In this document: in pieces, positions 16,145 to 25,388 of the stretch
How positions within the stretch are numbered: the first letter of the stretch is position 1
Layout: each line of letters starts with the position of its first letter
Assembly (NCBI GenBank): GCA_963810525.1
Contig: CAWENB010000002.1
Span: 1-64,000 of the forward strand
Direction: 5' to 3'
DNA from: JAICLK01 sp963810525
Lineage (GTDB): Bacteria; Patescibacteriota; Saccharimonadia; Saccharimonadales; UBA4665
Length of the DNA stretch: 64,000 bases
Notes under the pieces: model-generated
What the model was told of the DNA's origin: nothing
Databases searched by the model: none
The model's input: only the letters and a program-made list of their open reading frames with translations
Position numbers and translations under genes: made by a program

Positions 16145-17017
16145 ATGGCAAACAGGTTGGGATTCATTGGCTTAGGTAATATGGGAAGCCGACTTGCTGC
16201 GAATTTGAATTCTGACCATGGCAGCATGACTGTCTGGGACAGGACACCCGCAGCATCCAAAGACCGGGCACCTAAAAACGCGAAAGTGGCGGATTCCATA
16301 GATACCTTAGTGCGTGATAACGATATTATATTTCTTTCAATTTCAGACGATGAAGCCGACGCAGAGGTTATTGGTCAAGTGGCGTCTCAAAACTTAAAAA
16401 ACAAAACTATAATCGATTTCAGCACTATATCGCCGGCAATGTCCGAAAAACTTGCCCAGACGGTTCTTGACATGAATGGCAAAATGCTGGACGTCGGCGT
16501 GTCAGGCAGCACGCCGCAAGTAGAAAAGCGGTCGTTGGTCATATTAGTTGGCGGTGATGAAAAGATTTTCAAAGCGAATGAATCATACTTAAAGCCACTT
16601 GGATCATCAATCTATTATATGGGGCCGAACGGCAACGGGCTCAAAATGAAGCTTTGCATCAATGCGTTGCTTGGCATTGGTGTGCAAGCAATAGCGGAAG
16701 CAATGGTGCTCGGAGAAAGGTCGGGGCTGGATAGAAATAAAATCATTGAAGTTTTAAGCTCCACAGCAGTCGTGTCTCCGTCCCAGAAACTAAAGCTCGA
16801 GCTCGCTAAGAGCGCGGATTACTCACAAGTAGCGTTTGCGCTCAGGCTTATGTACAAAGACTTCGGTCTTATGCTTGACCAGGCGCAAGCAGTGGCTGCG
16901 CCGATGCCCATTACTGCCGCCAGCAGACAGATCGCAGCGGTTGGTATGGCTGAGGGAAGCGAAGTGGACTTTGCCGCCGTAATAGGCGTATTAGAACGTA
17001 TGGCCAGGATTTTCTGA
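16145..17017 (+). CDS. 3-hydroxyisobutyrate dehydrogenase-family NAD(P)-dependent oxidoreductase
   Basis: About 290 residues. The N-terminus LGFIGLGNMGSRLAANL is the Rossmann GxGxxG with the family's GNMG; VSGSTPQVEKRSLVILVGGDE is the substrate loop; MGPNGNGLKMKLCINALL includes the catalytic Lys of beta-hydroxyacid dehydrogenases. These oxidise 3-hydroxyisobutyrate, tartronate semialdehyde, 6-phosphogluconate-like acids or imines; the substrate is not clear. The frame opens at 16136, but GAGG at 16131 points to the ATG at 16145. It follows the DUF1275 gene. Confidence 0.85.
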   Translation: MANRLGFIGLGNMGSRLAANLNSDHGSMTVWDRTPAASKDRAPKNAKVADSIDTLVRDNDIIFLSISDDEADAEVIGQVASQNLKNKTIIDFSTISPAMSEKLAQTVLDMNGKMLDVGVSGSTPQVEKRSLVILVGGDEKIFKANESYLKPLGSSIYYMGPNGNGLKMKLCINALLGIGVQAIAEAMVLGERSGLDRNKIIEVLSSTAVVSPSQKLKLELAKSADYSQVAFALRLMYKDFGLMLDQAQAVAAPMPITAASRQIAAVGMAEGSEVDFAAVIGVLERMARIF

Positions 17018-17217
17018 CGTGCCCGACTGGATTAACGGCTAATTTAGTTGAATCGTAAAACGCGACCCATATGCGGAAATATCTTAGTTCTAAAAGTAGC
17101 CGTGATTAGGTAATGGGAATATCGTTTTGATTTAAAATACGAATTTATGCTGGGCATATAGAATGATTTAAGTACAATCTTGACTTGAAAGGCAGAGGTA
17201 GATTGTAGGTAAGAAAC

Positions 17218-17245
17218 TTGAAAAATAATAAAGTAATGCTATAAT
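17218..17245 (+). promoter_or_regulatory. Promoter with leaderless spacing for the 17252 gene
   Basis: TTGAAA (17218-17223), 16-base spacer, TATAAT (17240-17245), six bases, ATG at 17252. Transcription would start at the start codon. Confidence 0.6.
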
Positions 17246-17251
17246 AAGTAT

Positions 17252-17659
17252 ATGTCACATAGTATTGGGCTTCGTAATGCTCGCGACGAACTTATGCTAC
17301 AAGTGGGTGAAGTTGGTCCCCAATTGGCAGTCGATGAGACGATTATACAGGACATGCTTATCGAGCACCTTGTTTCAAGCGGAGCAAACCCCGCTAGAAT
17401 GTCCGAAGCTGATTTAAATAAGGGTGAACGGCATTTAATATCAGGCTTCTTTATCGGCGAGCAACGTGCATGCCTGGTCGAAAGCACCGAAGATTTTGAT
17501 ATAAACTATTCGAGATTTAGAGTAAAGCCCGACTCTCCTGTAGTCTTATACAGACAGCGTGGCTCGTTGTGGTTAGAAAAGGATATACAAGATACCTTAG
17601 ATAATGGGGCTCAGACTGTCGAGTATTGTTACACTGATGGTACGCTTGGCACCTGGTAG
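17252..17659 (+). CDS. Hypothetical protein
   Basis: 135 residues, acidic, soluble, no recognised family. The start is fixed by a good promoter whose predicted transcript begins at this ATG. Notable stretches are GERHLISGFFIGEQRACLVES and SPVVLYRQRGSLWLEKDIQDTL. The next gene follows after 24 bases in the same direction, so the two are probably co-transcribed. It resembles in style, though not in readable sequence, several other orphan proteins of this window. Confidence 0.55.
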   Translation: MSHSIGLRNARDELMLQVGEVGPQLAVDETIIQDMLIEHLVSSGANPARMSEADLNKGERHLISGFFIGEQRACLVESTEDFDINYSRFRVKPDSPVVLYRQRGSLWLEKDIQDTLDNGAQTVEYCYTDGTLGTW

Positions 17660-17683
17660 CAAGCTGCCTTCTCCCGATACGCC

Positions 17684-18187
17684 ATGCTGGGGTTGCGAGC
17701 CGTAACGCTCGCACGATCGAACAAGCCGGATGCTCAGGGTCCCAAAGAAAAGAATCCTATACCCTATGAAGGAATTGATTTACGAGAAGCATTGCGCAGT
17801 AGGCCTCTGTCGAAACACATCCCTGAACTTGTTGGATATGTTCGCCTACAAATGCCAGAACAAGAAAAACGAATAAAAGCGGCCCACGATCTATTTTATC
17901 TCGTGACAATGTTTGCCGGTTTGCATCTGCAAGAATTCAACATAAGTACTGGGTTTGGAGCTATTAAACATGTGCCCATCCGGTTAGATGGTGATGGCAA
18001 ATATCGCGCGGACTTGGGAGAGTTCCATGACGCAATGAGAGCAGCTTATCCGCATCTTCCGGTATCGGAATTCGTTAATGCAAAGCTCAAATGTGCGGCA
18101 AATGCACATGCGGGTAACGGAAATACAAATCTTGAATATTTTGGGCATGCCGCCATTAATGCGGCCTACGAGCACTACAATATTTGA
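17684..18187 (+). CDS. Hypothetical protein
   Basis: 167 residues, soluble, no recognised family. The N-terminal 40 residues are basic and Pro-rich (PDAQGPKEKNPIPYEG); the rest looks helical (EQEKRIKAAHDLFYLVTMFAGLHLQEF) with many Ala, His and Asn near the end. No clear ribosome binding site precedes the ATG; coupling to the gene at 17252-17659, 24 bases upstream, would explain its translation. Confidence 0.5.
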   Translation: MLGLRAVTLARSNKPDAQGPKEKNPIPYEGIDLREALRSRPLSKHIPELVGYVRLQMPEQEKRIKAAHDLFYLVTMFAGLHLQEFNISTGFGAIKHVPIRLDGDGKYRADLGEFHDAMRAAYPHLPVSEFVNAKLKCAANAHAGNGNTNLEYFGHAAINAAYEHYNI

Positions 18188-18348
18188 AATGACGATTCGC
18201 CAACACGGCTGTATGGTATATCATTTTTAGCTATTGAAACAGGGTTATTACCGGTTGTCTAAAATTGTAACCGGCCATCTGCCTTGTAAATGACGAATAT
18301 ACTAGAGCTCATCGGACGTCAATGTCCTTGGACGCTTGTACACTAACC

Positions 18349-20040
18349 TTAAATGTGCGTCTTACGTCTTGCGCGTCTAAAAATAATTGCACGCGATACT
18401 CTTTGCCCGTAGCCTTGTCGCTCCAAATGCTGCACTAAGTCTCGTCTGGTCTGTGTAGAGAAACCCTCTAAAGACCCTGCGCGCTCAAAACGGTCCATGA
18501 GGGCGTGTAGGGTAGACTTGCCAATCATGAGCGGAGAAGTTTGACCGCTCACTTCCTGCGCTACAATCTCTTTCACGCGCCCTATGCGTGCGGTTACATT
18601 CGCCGCTTGACGAACGCCTTCTGGCGCCTCGTCAATTAGCCGGCGTAATATAGGATGACTTATGGTGTGAAGCCAAGCATCATATTTATTTGGGCCGCAG
18701 ATGAGACGATCTGTCGAATTGCGCTGAATTGTGGCCAATAGCCCGTTCAGTGTAGGCCCGGCATCATAGGGATCTGGCGGAATGGTTTCGGGCAATTGCG
18801 GTATGCCGCATAAGGCGGTTATTGTGTGTAGGGCTCGTGGAGCAGTAAGTAATGAATCGGTCTCTTTAAGTTGTGGTATGCCGCCAGCGTCAAAGTCGGC
18901 GTTCTGCAACGCTCGTAATATATAGAGATCCCTGACCTTAACGTAATTCAGACCCGGCATGTACCATCGTCGCTCCGATAGTATTGTCTCTACGGCTGCG
19001 TCTGCATTCGGGCGTCGATAGCCATGGCTAAAGCCGGACATTAGAGTCAAGGCTTGGCCTGCAAGCGATTCCTTCTCACCCTCACCTATTCGCCACTCAA
19101 AACACTTTGGCAACACTCTGAGTGTCGAGTTTCGGGTGAGTCCTGCAGTGTAATTCAATGCTTCGGCGCCAGGAGGCAGGCGATCAATGCGTGCCAGCGA
19201 CTGCAGTATTGTGGCCGCGTCTATGGCTTCGAGCATTCCACCGACTACAAGACGAGCAATCTCGCGGCCTTCAGGCTTAAATAAATCGTGCATGAGCTCA
19301 TAGCCGTTCCCTCGGTCTACATGCACGCTCATGGTCATTTGTGAACTGTAGCTTCTGTAATCGTAGCCAAAATATTCCCCAATTGCGCGGAAGGTATTTA
19401 TAGCTCGGTTGACCCTTGCTAGCATTATGTTCAAGCTGCCCGGAAGCGTACGCTTTTCAAAGCAGTTTGGATTATCATAGTAGCCTCCGGTCTGGTACAA
19501 TGCTTGACCAAATGCTGGCTCTAGAGTCATGTCCCAACTATCTTCCGTTTGATCCAGCGCCCTACCTATATCGGGCTGATAATCACCTAAATCTAATTTT
19601 GTAAGGAAGCTGTACCCTATATATGTCATGATTTCATCCATTGACAAGCGGGGTACCTGTTCTAGCCATTCCTGACGACGCTCGCGATCTCGATCATCTC
19701 CCGGTTCCATGGCGGCGATATCTTCATAAATCTCCTGACGAACGGTGGAGTCGGCAAACCGCCGCCGATCCTTAACCTCGGAGTCGGTCAGCCCGTAACT
19801 TTCAGCAACTTGCGGCACACCGGCAGCTCCAAAATCCACGAAATGATAATCAAGCTCGACACCAAAAAGAGCTTTGGCTGGGACACCTAGGGCGCGGCCG
19901 TTTTCGTATTCCGCCTCCATTTGTAAAGCATCGGCATTGAAGAGTGGCTCCGCCCGAGCAAGCGGTGTAAGCATGTGCTTCGCCATTTCAGGGGAGTAAG
20001 GCATAAATATATAGAAACATATATTGGCGTAATAGTCCAT
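18349..20040 (-). CDS. Large hypothetical protein, possible glutamine-synthetase-like ligase fold
   Basis: 563 residues, soluble, without signal peptide. Near the N-terminus KALFGVELDYHF resembles the FG[IV]E[IL]E strand of carboxylate-amine ligases. Further on, SSQMTMSVHVDRGNGYELMHDLF and TRNSTLRVLPKCFEWRIGEGE recall the His-containing and E-x-R strands of the glutamine synthetase / glutamate-cysteine ligase superfamily. This is a weak, pattern-based suggestion. The start may be the ATG at 20004 (MPYSPEM) rather than 20040. It is divergent from a GntR-family regulator 15 bases away, which probably controls it. Confidence 0.5.
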   Translation of the reverse strand: MDYYANICFYIFMPYSPEMAKHMLTPLARAEPLFNADALQMEAEYENGRALGVPAKALFGVELDYHFVDFGAAGVPQVAESYGLTDSEVKDRRRFADSTVRQEIYEDIAAMEPGDDRDRERRQEWLEQVPRLSMDEIMTYIGYSFLTKLDLGDYQPDIGRALDQTEDSWDMTLEPAFGQALYQTGGYYDNPNCFEKRTLPGSLNIMLARVNRAINTFRAIGEYFGYDYRSYSSQMTMSVHVDRGNGYELMHDLFKPEGREIARLVVGGMLEAIDAATILQSLARIDRLPPGAEALNYTAGLTRNSTLRVLPKCFEWRIGEGEKESLAGQALTLMSGFSHGYRRPNADAAVETILSERRWYMPGLNYVKVRDLYILRALQNADFDAGGIPQLKETDSLLTAPRALHTITALCGIPQLPETIPPDPYDAGPTLNGLLATIQRNSTDRLICGPNKYDAWLHTISHPILRRLIDEAPEGVRQAANVTARIGRVKEIVAQEVSGQTSPLMIGKSTLHALMDRFERAGSLEGFSTQTRRDLVQHLERQGYGQRVSRAIIFRRARRKTHI

Positions 20041-20135
20041 TCTTACGGACAGGGTTGCTCGCCTTTACAATGGCATCAAGCGCTAGGCTCCTATTGTTAA
20101 ACGACGTTCAATCAAAAATGCTAAAATGCAATTTC

Positions 20136-20810
20136 ATGACCAGTCAAGTTTTACGCCATCCAAGTTTACAAGAACAAGCTACCGAAAAGTTAATCGAATT
20201 AACAGCGAGCGGCGAGCTGCCGATCGGATACCTCCACAGCACTGATTCGGCGGCCGATATTATGGGCTGTACTCGTACTCCTGTTCGCGAAGCGGTGATT
20301 ATGTTGCAGGGTATGGGCCTAGCAACTATACAGAGAAGCAAAGGGTTTATCATTGAGAGAGTTTCGGCCAAAGTTATTACTGATACTATGGAATTTTGCC
20401 ACCCGATAAGAAGAGTTGCCGCTAGAGGTCTTTTCTCTCTTCCTGAAACGGGAGGACTCAATAGTCATAGGACGAATCTGTTGGGTGCATTAGGGCTAAT
20501 ACGTGCAATAGCAGAACCATACGACAATACTGTCCCGCAAGATGAGTTACTAGTGACTGACGCAAATCTCCAGCAGTCGTTATTACTAGATGCTGGCACC
20601 TCAGACTATCTGCGGCTACCGATAACTGTATTTGGAATCAGGCGTAGACTATATCATTCGGAAAATCCTCTTGGTCAAGCAGGTAGAGAAACACTTGCAG
20701 ATTCTAGTTTAACGCTAGCTTCATCGCTGGTTGAGGCACTTGATTTTGATGCGGCTGACGTTAGCTTAGCCCGATACCATTCTACTGAGCTTGAACTGCT
20801 TGCTTCTTAA
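20136..20810 (+). CDS. GntR/FadR-family transcriptional regulator
   Basis: About 224 residues from the ATG at 20136; the frame opens at 20055, with further candidates between. The winged helix is at the N-terminus (STDSAADIMGCTRTPVREAVIMLQGMGLATIQRSKGFIIE), with the TR[TS]PVREA recognition helix typical of the family. An all-helical FadR-type ligand domain follows (about 85-220). It resembles the regulator at 35972-36640 in length and in an RRLYH segment within the effector domain. It is transcribed away from the large hypothetical gene 18349-20040, the likeliest target. Confidence 0.82.
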   Translation: MTSQVLRHPSLQEQATEKLIELTASGELPIGYLHSTDSAADIMGCTRTPVREAVIMLQGMGLATIQRSKGFIIERVSAKVITDTMEFCHPIRRVAARGLFSLPETGGLNSHRTNLLGALGLIRAIAEPYDNTVPQDELLVTDANLQQSLLLDAGTSDYLRLPITVFGIRRRLYHSENPLGQAGRETLADSSLTLASSLVEALDFDAADVSLARYHSTELELLAS

Positions 20811-21070
20811 GGATAGTTACGATAGCCGCCAATTGCCCGTAACGTCAAGTTCATGAATGGATGGTCATGGGGGACGATTTACGAATACTCCTGTAATGAT
20901 TGGAAGCATTCGAAAAGGTAATGTCAATATTGAAAGCTCGGCTATGCATACATTGCAGCTGTTCGGTGGCTTTCTAGAGCTACTTCAATCCCCTAGAATT
21001 CAATAAGATAATGGCCGGAAATCATATCTGCGCCTGACGTAATTCCCGAAAAATTATACTTTAGTCAACT

Positions 21071-21982
21071 TCAGATGTAATAAATGTCAAGCGGCTCGCC
21101 GGCTGGACGGGGGAGAAGGTGCGTTGCGGCGCCTTGGAAGTAAACCATTGCCGGTACTTGCGCATCCGGGTCACCGCCTATTTTGCTTGATACAAGTTCG
21201 AATATCGTGGGCAGTGCACCGGTGTTTAGGGCATAACCTGGAGTATCCGACTTCCACGCTTCGTCTGTATCCCACAGAACGGCTGAAGTAGCGGTACCGC
21301 CAATGGCTACAATGAACTCTGCCGCGTGGGGCGGCGGCGTATCTGGATTTTCTAGTGTACCCCGAAGTGGCCGTAACCGAGTAGCTGTCACTTCGCCAGC
21401 CGTTGGGAAAATACTCCCATGCTCGGTGACGGCTCTCGCGCTGTCGATAAAACGGCCAAATTGACCTTGGTCGACCCAAGGGGCAATATCAAGAGAAGCG
21501 CCAAGAGTATCGTCGGGATGCTCAACGGCAAATCGTAAAACATTTGGAGCTTTTTCGCGTCCGAGACAATGTGCGTGATTCTCGCCAAGTCCCGGATAAC
21601 AAGTGTCGAGTACACCATCTAAAAAATGGGTTGGGGGTAGCTGTTCTGCAGAGAGTCCTTTCATTATATGTGCCACCGTATGTGCCACGATAAGACCCGA
21701 CAGACCTCCCGTAGCTGAAAGGCCGGTGCGGGTTGCATTTGCGGCCATACCCTCAGGTGTCCAAAACTCTTCAGGGTCGGGCCTGGGAGGAATCATTACT
21801 AGAGCGGTTTGGCCTTCATTTCCTGCCGGTAAAGCGCTATATCTGTAGCCAATCTGTGGCCGGTCTTCGGTGCAGCGCACCCTTGGTATAATGAGCTGAC
21901 CTTCGCCCAAGAAGTGTTCTCCGACGACATGCGGATCATATGGCAGTAAAAGGGGACGCAATGCGTCAGGAAGTGTTTTCAT
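21071..21982 (-). CDS. Hypothetical protein
   Basis: About 303 residues from the ATG at 21982 (a TTG four codons earlier is also in frame). Soluble, Pro- and Gly-rich, no signal peptide and no recognised family. Stretches such as LVMIPPRPDPEEFWTPEGMAANATRTG, SGLIVAHTVAHIMKGL and HAAEFIVAIGGTATSAVLWDTDE may belong to an enzyme, but no catalytic motif is certain. A TATAAT lies upstream on the minus strand near 22009. It is convergent with the GntR gene, separated by 260 bases without features. Confidence 0.5.
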   Translation of the reverse strand: MKTLPDALRPLLLPYDPHVVGEHFLGEGQLIIPRVRCTEDRPQIGYRYSALPAGNEGQTALVMIPPRPDPEEFWTPEGMAANATRTGLSATGGLSGLIVAHTVAHIMKGLSAEQLPPTHFLDGVLDTCYPGLGENHAHCLGREKAPNVLRFAVEHPDDTLGASLDIAPWVDQGQFGRFIDSARAVTEHGSIFPTAGEVTATRLRPLRGTLENPDTPPPHAAEFIVAIGGTATSAVLWDTDEAWKSDTPGYALNTGALPTIFELVSSKIGGDPDAQVPAMVYFQGAATHLLPRPAGEPLDIYYI

Positions 21983-21994
21983 CGTCTTTAGCAA

Positions 21995-22336
21995 AGTCTT
22001 ATTACAATATATTATACAACTATAGTGGCATAATAGCTATTATTTTTCGAATGCAGTTCGGGCACTATTGAATCTGCCGAATATTGCAGGCTATCCAGTA
22101 AGGGAGACAACTTAGACACTAAATAGCTTGACGAAGTAGTATCGAATTAAACCTGTATTACACCCACTGCATACCTCCTAACTTCGTAGCGGACTTCTGT
22201 AGGGCACGCCGACTAATCAGCGGGGGTGTTGTATTTTTCTGATATGTCTGAGCGTAGCACGTTTGATAGATTGCCGGGAATGCAAATGTATGACAAGCTC
22301 AAGAAGTAACGAAATCTAACGAGAGGGAAGGTAGCA
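21995..22336. other. Intergenic region, divergent promoters
   Basis: No gene. On the minus strand TATAAT (about 22014-22009) serves the hypothetical gene at 21071. On the plus strand a good ribosome binding site GAGAGGGAAGG lies at 22321-22331 just before the GH16 ATG. No dyad or terminator stands out. Confidence 0.4.
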
Positions 22337-24052
22337 ATGTTTAAAAACCGCTATAGAAGTGCGATGTATATCCTATACAGCTTTCTAATTTTTACCGGCG
22401 CACTATTGCCCGGACTAAAGCCGACAGCCTATGCGTCAGGTCTTGCAATTGATAATTCAGTGAGCACACATCAAACTACCGCGTCGACAAGTATTACGTC
22501 GGGTGCGTTGTCCACGTCTCAAAGTAATGATCTCGTCGAAGCATTTTTGACGTCCGATGCGCCCTCGACGGGCAGGGCAATATCGTATTCGTCGGTAACG
22601 GGAGGCGGTCTGACGTGGACCCTGCGCGAGCGAACGAATGCGCAACTGGGAACTGCGGAAATCTGGCAAGCGGTCGCGTCGAAGCCGCTGAGCAACGTCA
22701 CGGTCAAGGCGACCCGCAGTTCCGGATCATATGTCGGATCAATTAACGTGGTTGCGTTCAGCGGCGCAAATACTAGCGTCAACGGTGCCGTTGCGGGCAA
22801 CAGCGCGCCCGGTGGTGCACCAAACGTAAATCTGACGACTACGCAAGCGAGATCATGGGTATGGGCGGTCGGGGACGACTGGGACACCCCAACCAGTCGC
22901 ACCGTAGGACCCGGTCAGACGTTATTCGACCAAGATCTTAATCCAACGGGTGATACCTACTGGGTACAGAGTGTAAATCCGACCGGTGCGCCAGCCGGTA
23001 CTGTAGTGACGGCCAATGATACCGCACCGACCACTGATCGCTGGGACTTCTCGGCCATTGAAATTGTTCCGGCGGCAATCAACACCAACCCCCCGAGTAC
23101 GCCTACCAACTTGACGGCAACCGCAAACTCATCAAGCCAAGTTACGCTCAGTTGGACTGCAAGCACTGGTAACGTTGCCGGATATCAGATACTGCGTAAC
23201 GGCTCTGAAATCGCATCCTCGACAACGAATAACTACAGTGACAACACGGTCAGTCCGTCGACCACCTATACCTATAACGTGATCGCATATAATACTTCCG
23301 GCGACCTTTCAGGTCAATCCAATACCGCTTCAGTAACGACGCCAGCCTTGTCAGGAGGCGGCTGTGCTATAAACGGCGTCGAGGCTCACTGTATCGGTGG
23401 CCCTTCCACGGGAGCAAGCGGATGGGGATCACCGGCATTTGATGACGAGTTTAATGAGACGTCGTTGAACCCTGCGTATTGGAGCTCGAGCTGGTTTAAT
23501 GGCGGCACGATGAATAACGTCAAGACGAGTGCAAGTAATGTCTCGCTTGCCAACGGCGACCTGAATCTTACCCTGAGCTCTAATAAAAATGGCGCCACCG
23601 TCGATACTGATCCGTCGCAGACACATGGTGGGGGCTTCCAATTCGGTGATAGCTATTTTGCCGAAGCTCGCGTCTATTTCCCGGGCAGCGGATCAACGAT
23701 TTACAACTGGCCAGCGTTTTGGACTGACGGCCAAAGCTGGCCAACTGACGGAGAGATTGACGTCGCCGAGGGTCTCGGTACGTTAACCTCTAATTACCAC
23801 TCGAGCCAAGGAGCGAACAACTCAGGTACGATCCCCGGTACCTGGGCGGGCGGTTGGCATACCTACGCGGTTGACCGTGAATCCGGTGTTAATTATATAT
23901 ACTGGGATGGTAACCTTGTAAGGTCTTACGCAACTGATGACGCCGGTTCTCCGCATTACCTGATATTTACGCTCGGCTGCTCCGGTAGCTGTAAAACAGG
24001 CGCCAACTATCAGGTTAAAGTAGACTACGTCCGCGTTTGGCAGAAACAGTAG
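22337..24052 (+). CDS. Secreted FnIII-GH16 glycoside hydrolase
   Basis: 571 residues. Residues 1-34 form a signal peptide (basic start, YILYSFLIFTGALLPGL, end at AYASG). Residues 40-245 form a beta-rich domain (SNDLVEAFLTSDAPSTG, SVTGGGLTWTLRERTN, INVVAFSGANT) seen in extracellular proteins. Residues 250-340 are a fibronectin type III domain (PPSTPTNLTATANSSSQVTLSW, then SGQSNTASVTTP). Residues 370-571 are GH16, from FDDEFNETSLNPAYW to VKVDYVRVW, with catalytic GEIDVAEG (Glu473, Asp475, Glu478). Expected activity is endo-beta-1,3(4)-glucanase on extracellular glucan. A strong ribosome binding site and a clean terminator frame it as a single-gene unit. Confidence 0.88.
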   Translation: MFKNRYRSAMYILYSFLIFTGALLPGLKPTAYASGLAIDNSVSTHQTTASTSITSGALSTSQSNDLVEAFLTSDAPSTGRAISYSSVTGGGLTWTLRERTNAQLGTAEIWQAVASKPLSNVTVKATRSSGSYVGSINVVAFSGANTSVNGAVAGNSAPGGAPNVNLTTTQARSWVWAVGDDWDTPTSRTVGPGQTLFDQDLNPTGDTYWVQSVNPTGAPAGTVVTANDTAPTTDRWDFSAIEIVPAAINTNPPSTPTNLTATANSSSQVTLSWTASTGNVAGYQILRNGSEIASSTTNNYSDNTVSPSTTYTYNVIAYNTSGDLSGQSNTASVTTPALSGGGCAINGVEAHCIGGPSTGASGWGSPAFDDEFNETSLNPAYWSSSWFNGGTMNNVKTSASNVSLANGDLNLTLSSNKNGATVDTDPSQTHGGGFQFGDSYFAEARVYFPGSGSTIYNWPAFWTDGQSWPTDGEIDVAEGLGTLTSNYHSSQGANNSGTIPGTWAGGWHTYAVDRESGVNYIYWDGNLVRSYATDDAGSPHYLIFTLGCSGSCKTGANYQVKVDYVRVWQKQ

Positions 24053-24068
24053 ATAATTAGAAACAGGA

Positions 24069-24102
24069 AAAATAGAGGCACGTGTAGGTGTCTCTATTTT
24101 TT
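24069..24102 (+). terminator. Rho-independent terminator after GH16 gene
   Basis: Arms AAATAGAGGCAC and GTGTCTCTATTT (one G-T pair) around GTGTAG-type loop bases, followed by TTTT, 17 bases after the stop codon. Confidence 0.8.
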
Positions 24103-24149
24103 GATATAAAATCTGGCAATCGAAAACATCTACCCATGCTTGCCATAGG

Positions 24150-25052
24150 CTAATTGATCAGATTCTTCGGCTTGCCTTTGAGCCATGCTTCGACATTGTC
24201 GATCATCATATCGTTGGCAATGCGGCGGGTCACGTCAGTATTGAACGCCACGTGTGGTGTCGCATACGCTTTTGGATGGCTCGCCAACAACTGGTAGTTC
24301 GGATGGCTCGTGTCATAGACTTGTATATTGATTGCGTCATGTGCGGAACAGGACAGCTTGCCGCTATCAAGGGCGGTTATCATTGCTGAAATATCTACCG
24401 TATCAATGGCGATAGTAATAAACATCGTGCCATCTTTTAATCAGGAGAAGAATTCTTTGTTGAGTAATTTTTCTGTTTCCGGGTTCGTACTCAGCGTGTC
24501 GACAACTAAGTCCGCTTCCTTCACCCGAGCTCTCAGGTCATCATTCCTATGGAAGTATGAAACGTGCATCTCCAGTGCTTCACAGATAGTACCAACACGT
24601 CCGCCGATGTTACCTTTACCAAGAATAGTGACGTTCTTGCCGGCAAAACCGAAAGTTGGCGTGGTTGATCCTTCTGGTAATTCTTTGACATTGAGGAATG
24701 TATCCAACTTTCTCCACATGATAAGCATCATGCCAATAATCCATTCAGCGACCGCATGACGATTGCAGCCGGGACTATTGGCAACGGTTACGTTGTTGGC
24801 CTTCAATGTAACCGGATCGAAGAAACCGACTCCCACAAATGGCAGTGACACAAATACATCATGAAGCTCATCCCACTTATCCCGAATGCCAAAGATACTG
24901 GTACAAATGATGTCATATCCTTGGCAGCGAGCCAGCCATTATTCGGGGGTCATCGCTATCTCCTCGTAATAGGTGACATTGCCGAGCTTGTCTAACCGTT
25001 CCATGTGATCTGGCGACATGTACATTGGTTGGGTGACGACTATTCTCTTCAT
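24150..25052 (-). pseudogene. Broken D-isomer-specific 2-hydroxyacid dehydrogenase
   Basis: Three reading-frame pieces make one protein. The N-terminal piece starts MKRIVVTQPMYMSPDH at 25052 and meets an in-frame TAA after MTPE; the frame then goes on through GYDIICTSIFGIRDKWDELHD. The middle piece holds the NAD-binding GFAGKNVTILGKGNIGGRVG and NSPGCNRHAVAEWIIGMML. It stops after NKEFFS (24441), and the C-terminal piece (24150-24425) ends with the helix SHPKAYATPHVAFNTDVTRR, including the family's catalytic His. The intact enzyme would reduce a 2-keto acid. Its ATG overlaps the stop of the YciI-like gene (25049-25052), so it was the last gene of that operon. Confidence 0.8.
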
Positions 25053-25381
25053 GTATTCTTTTCCTCAAACCAATCTTGGTTATGGCTGTACTGCCACGGT
25101 TCGCGCGTATTAGATTTTTGAATTGTAATATCACGCCAGACGTCTCCAATTACGTATGGCTCTTTATCCAACCATTCGTGCAGTTCTTCCTCAGACGAAT
25201 AGTTGACAACATATAGCGAACCTTTCATTGAGCCATCGTCGTTAAGTAATGCCGCACCGTACCAGAGGTTATGTGATGCGAGCAGCTTTTCACCCATCGC
25301 AATGTGGTCTTGGCGCACTGCTCGCCGCCGGGCTGGCGCCGCATCATCGGTTCCATCTATCCCAACGACAACAAATTGCAT
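25049..25381 (-). CDS. YciI-like protein
   Basis: About 110 residues from the ATG at 25381 (the frame opens at 25405). MQFVVVGIDGTDDAAPARRRAVRQDHIAMGEKLLASHNLWYGAALL, then GSLYVVNYSSEEELHEWLDKEPYVIGDVWRDITI, shows the ferredoxin-like YCII pattern with its His and the conserved DP[YF] region. Family members are small dehydrochlorinase- or dimeric-barrel-like proteins, mostly of unknown function. It lies between an SRPBCC gene (seven bases upstream) and the broken 2-hydroxyacid dehydrogenase (four-base overlap). Confidence 0.75.
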   Translation of the reverse strand: MQFVVVGIDGTDDAAPARRRAVRQDHIAMGEKLLASHNLWYGAALLNDDGSMKGSLYVVNYSSEEELHEWLDKEPYVIGDVWRDITIQKSNTREPWQYSHNQDWFEEKNT

Positions 25382-25388
25382 GATTCGC

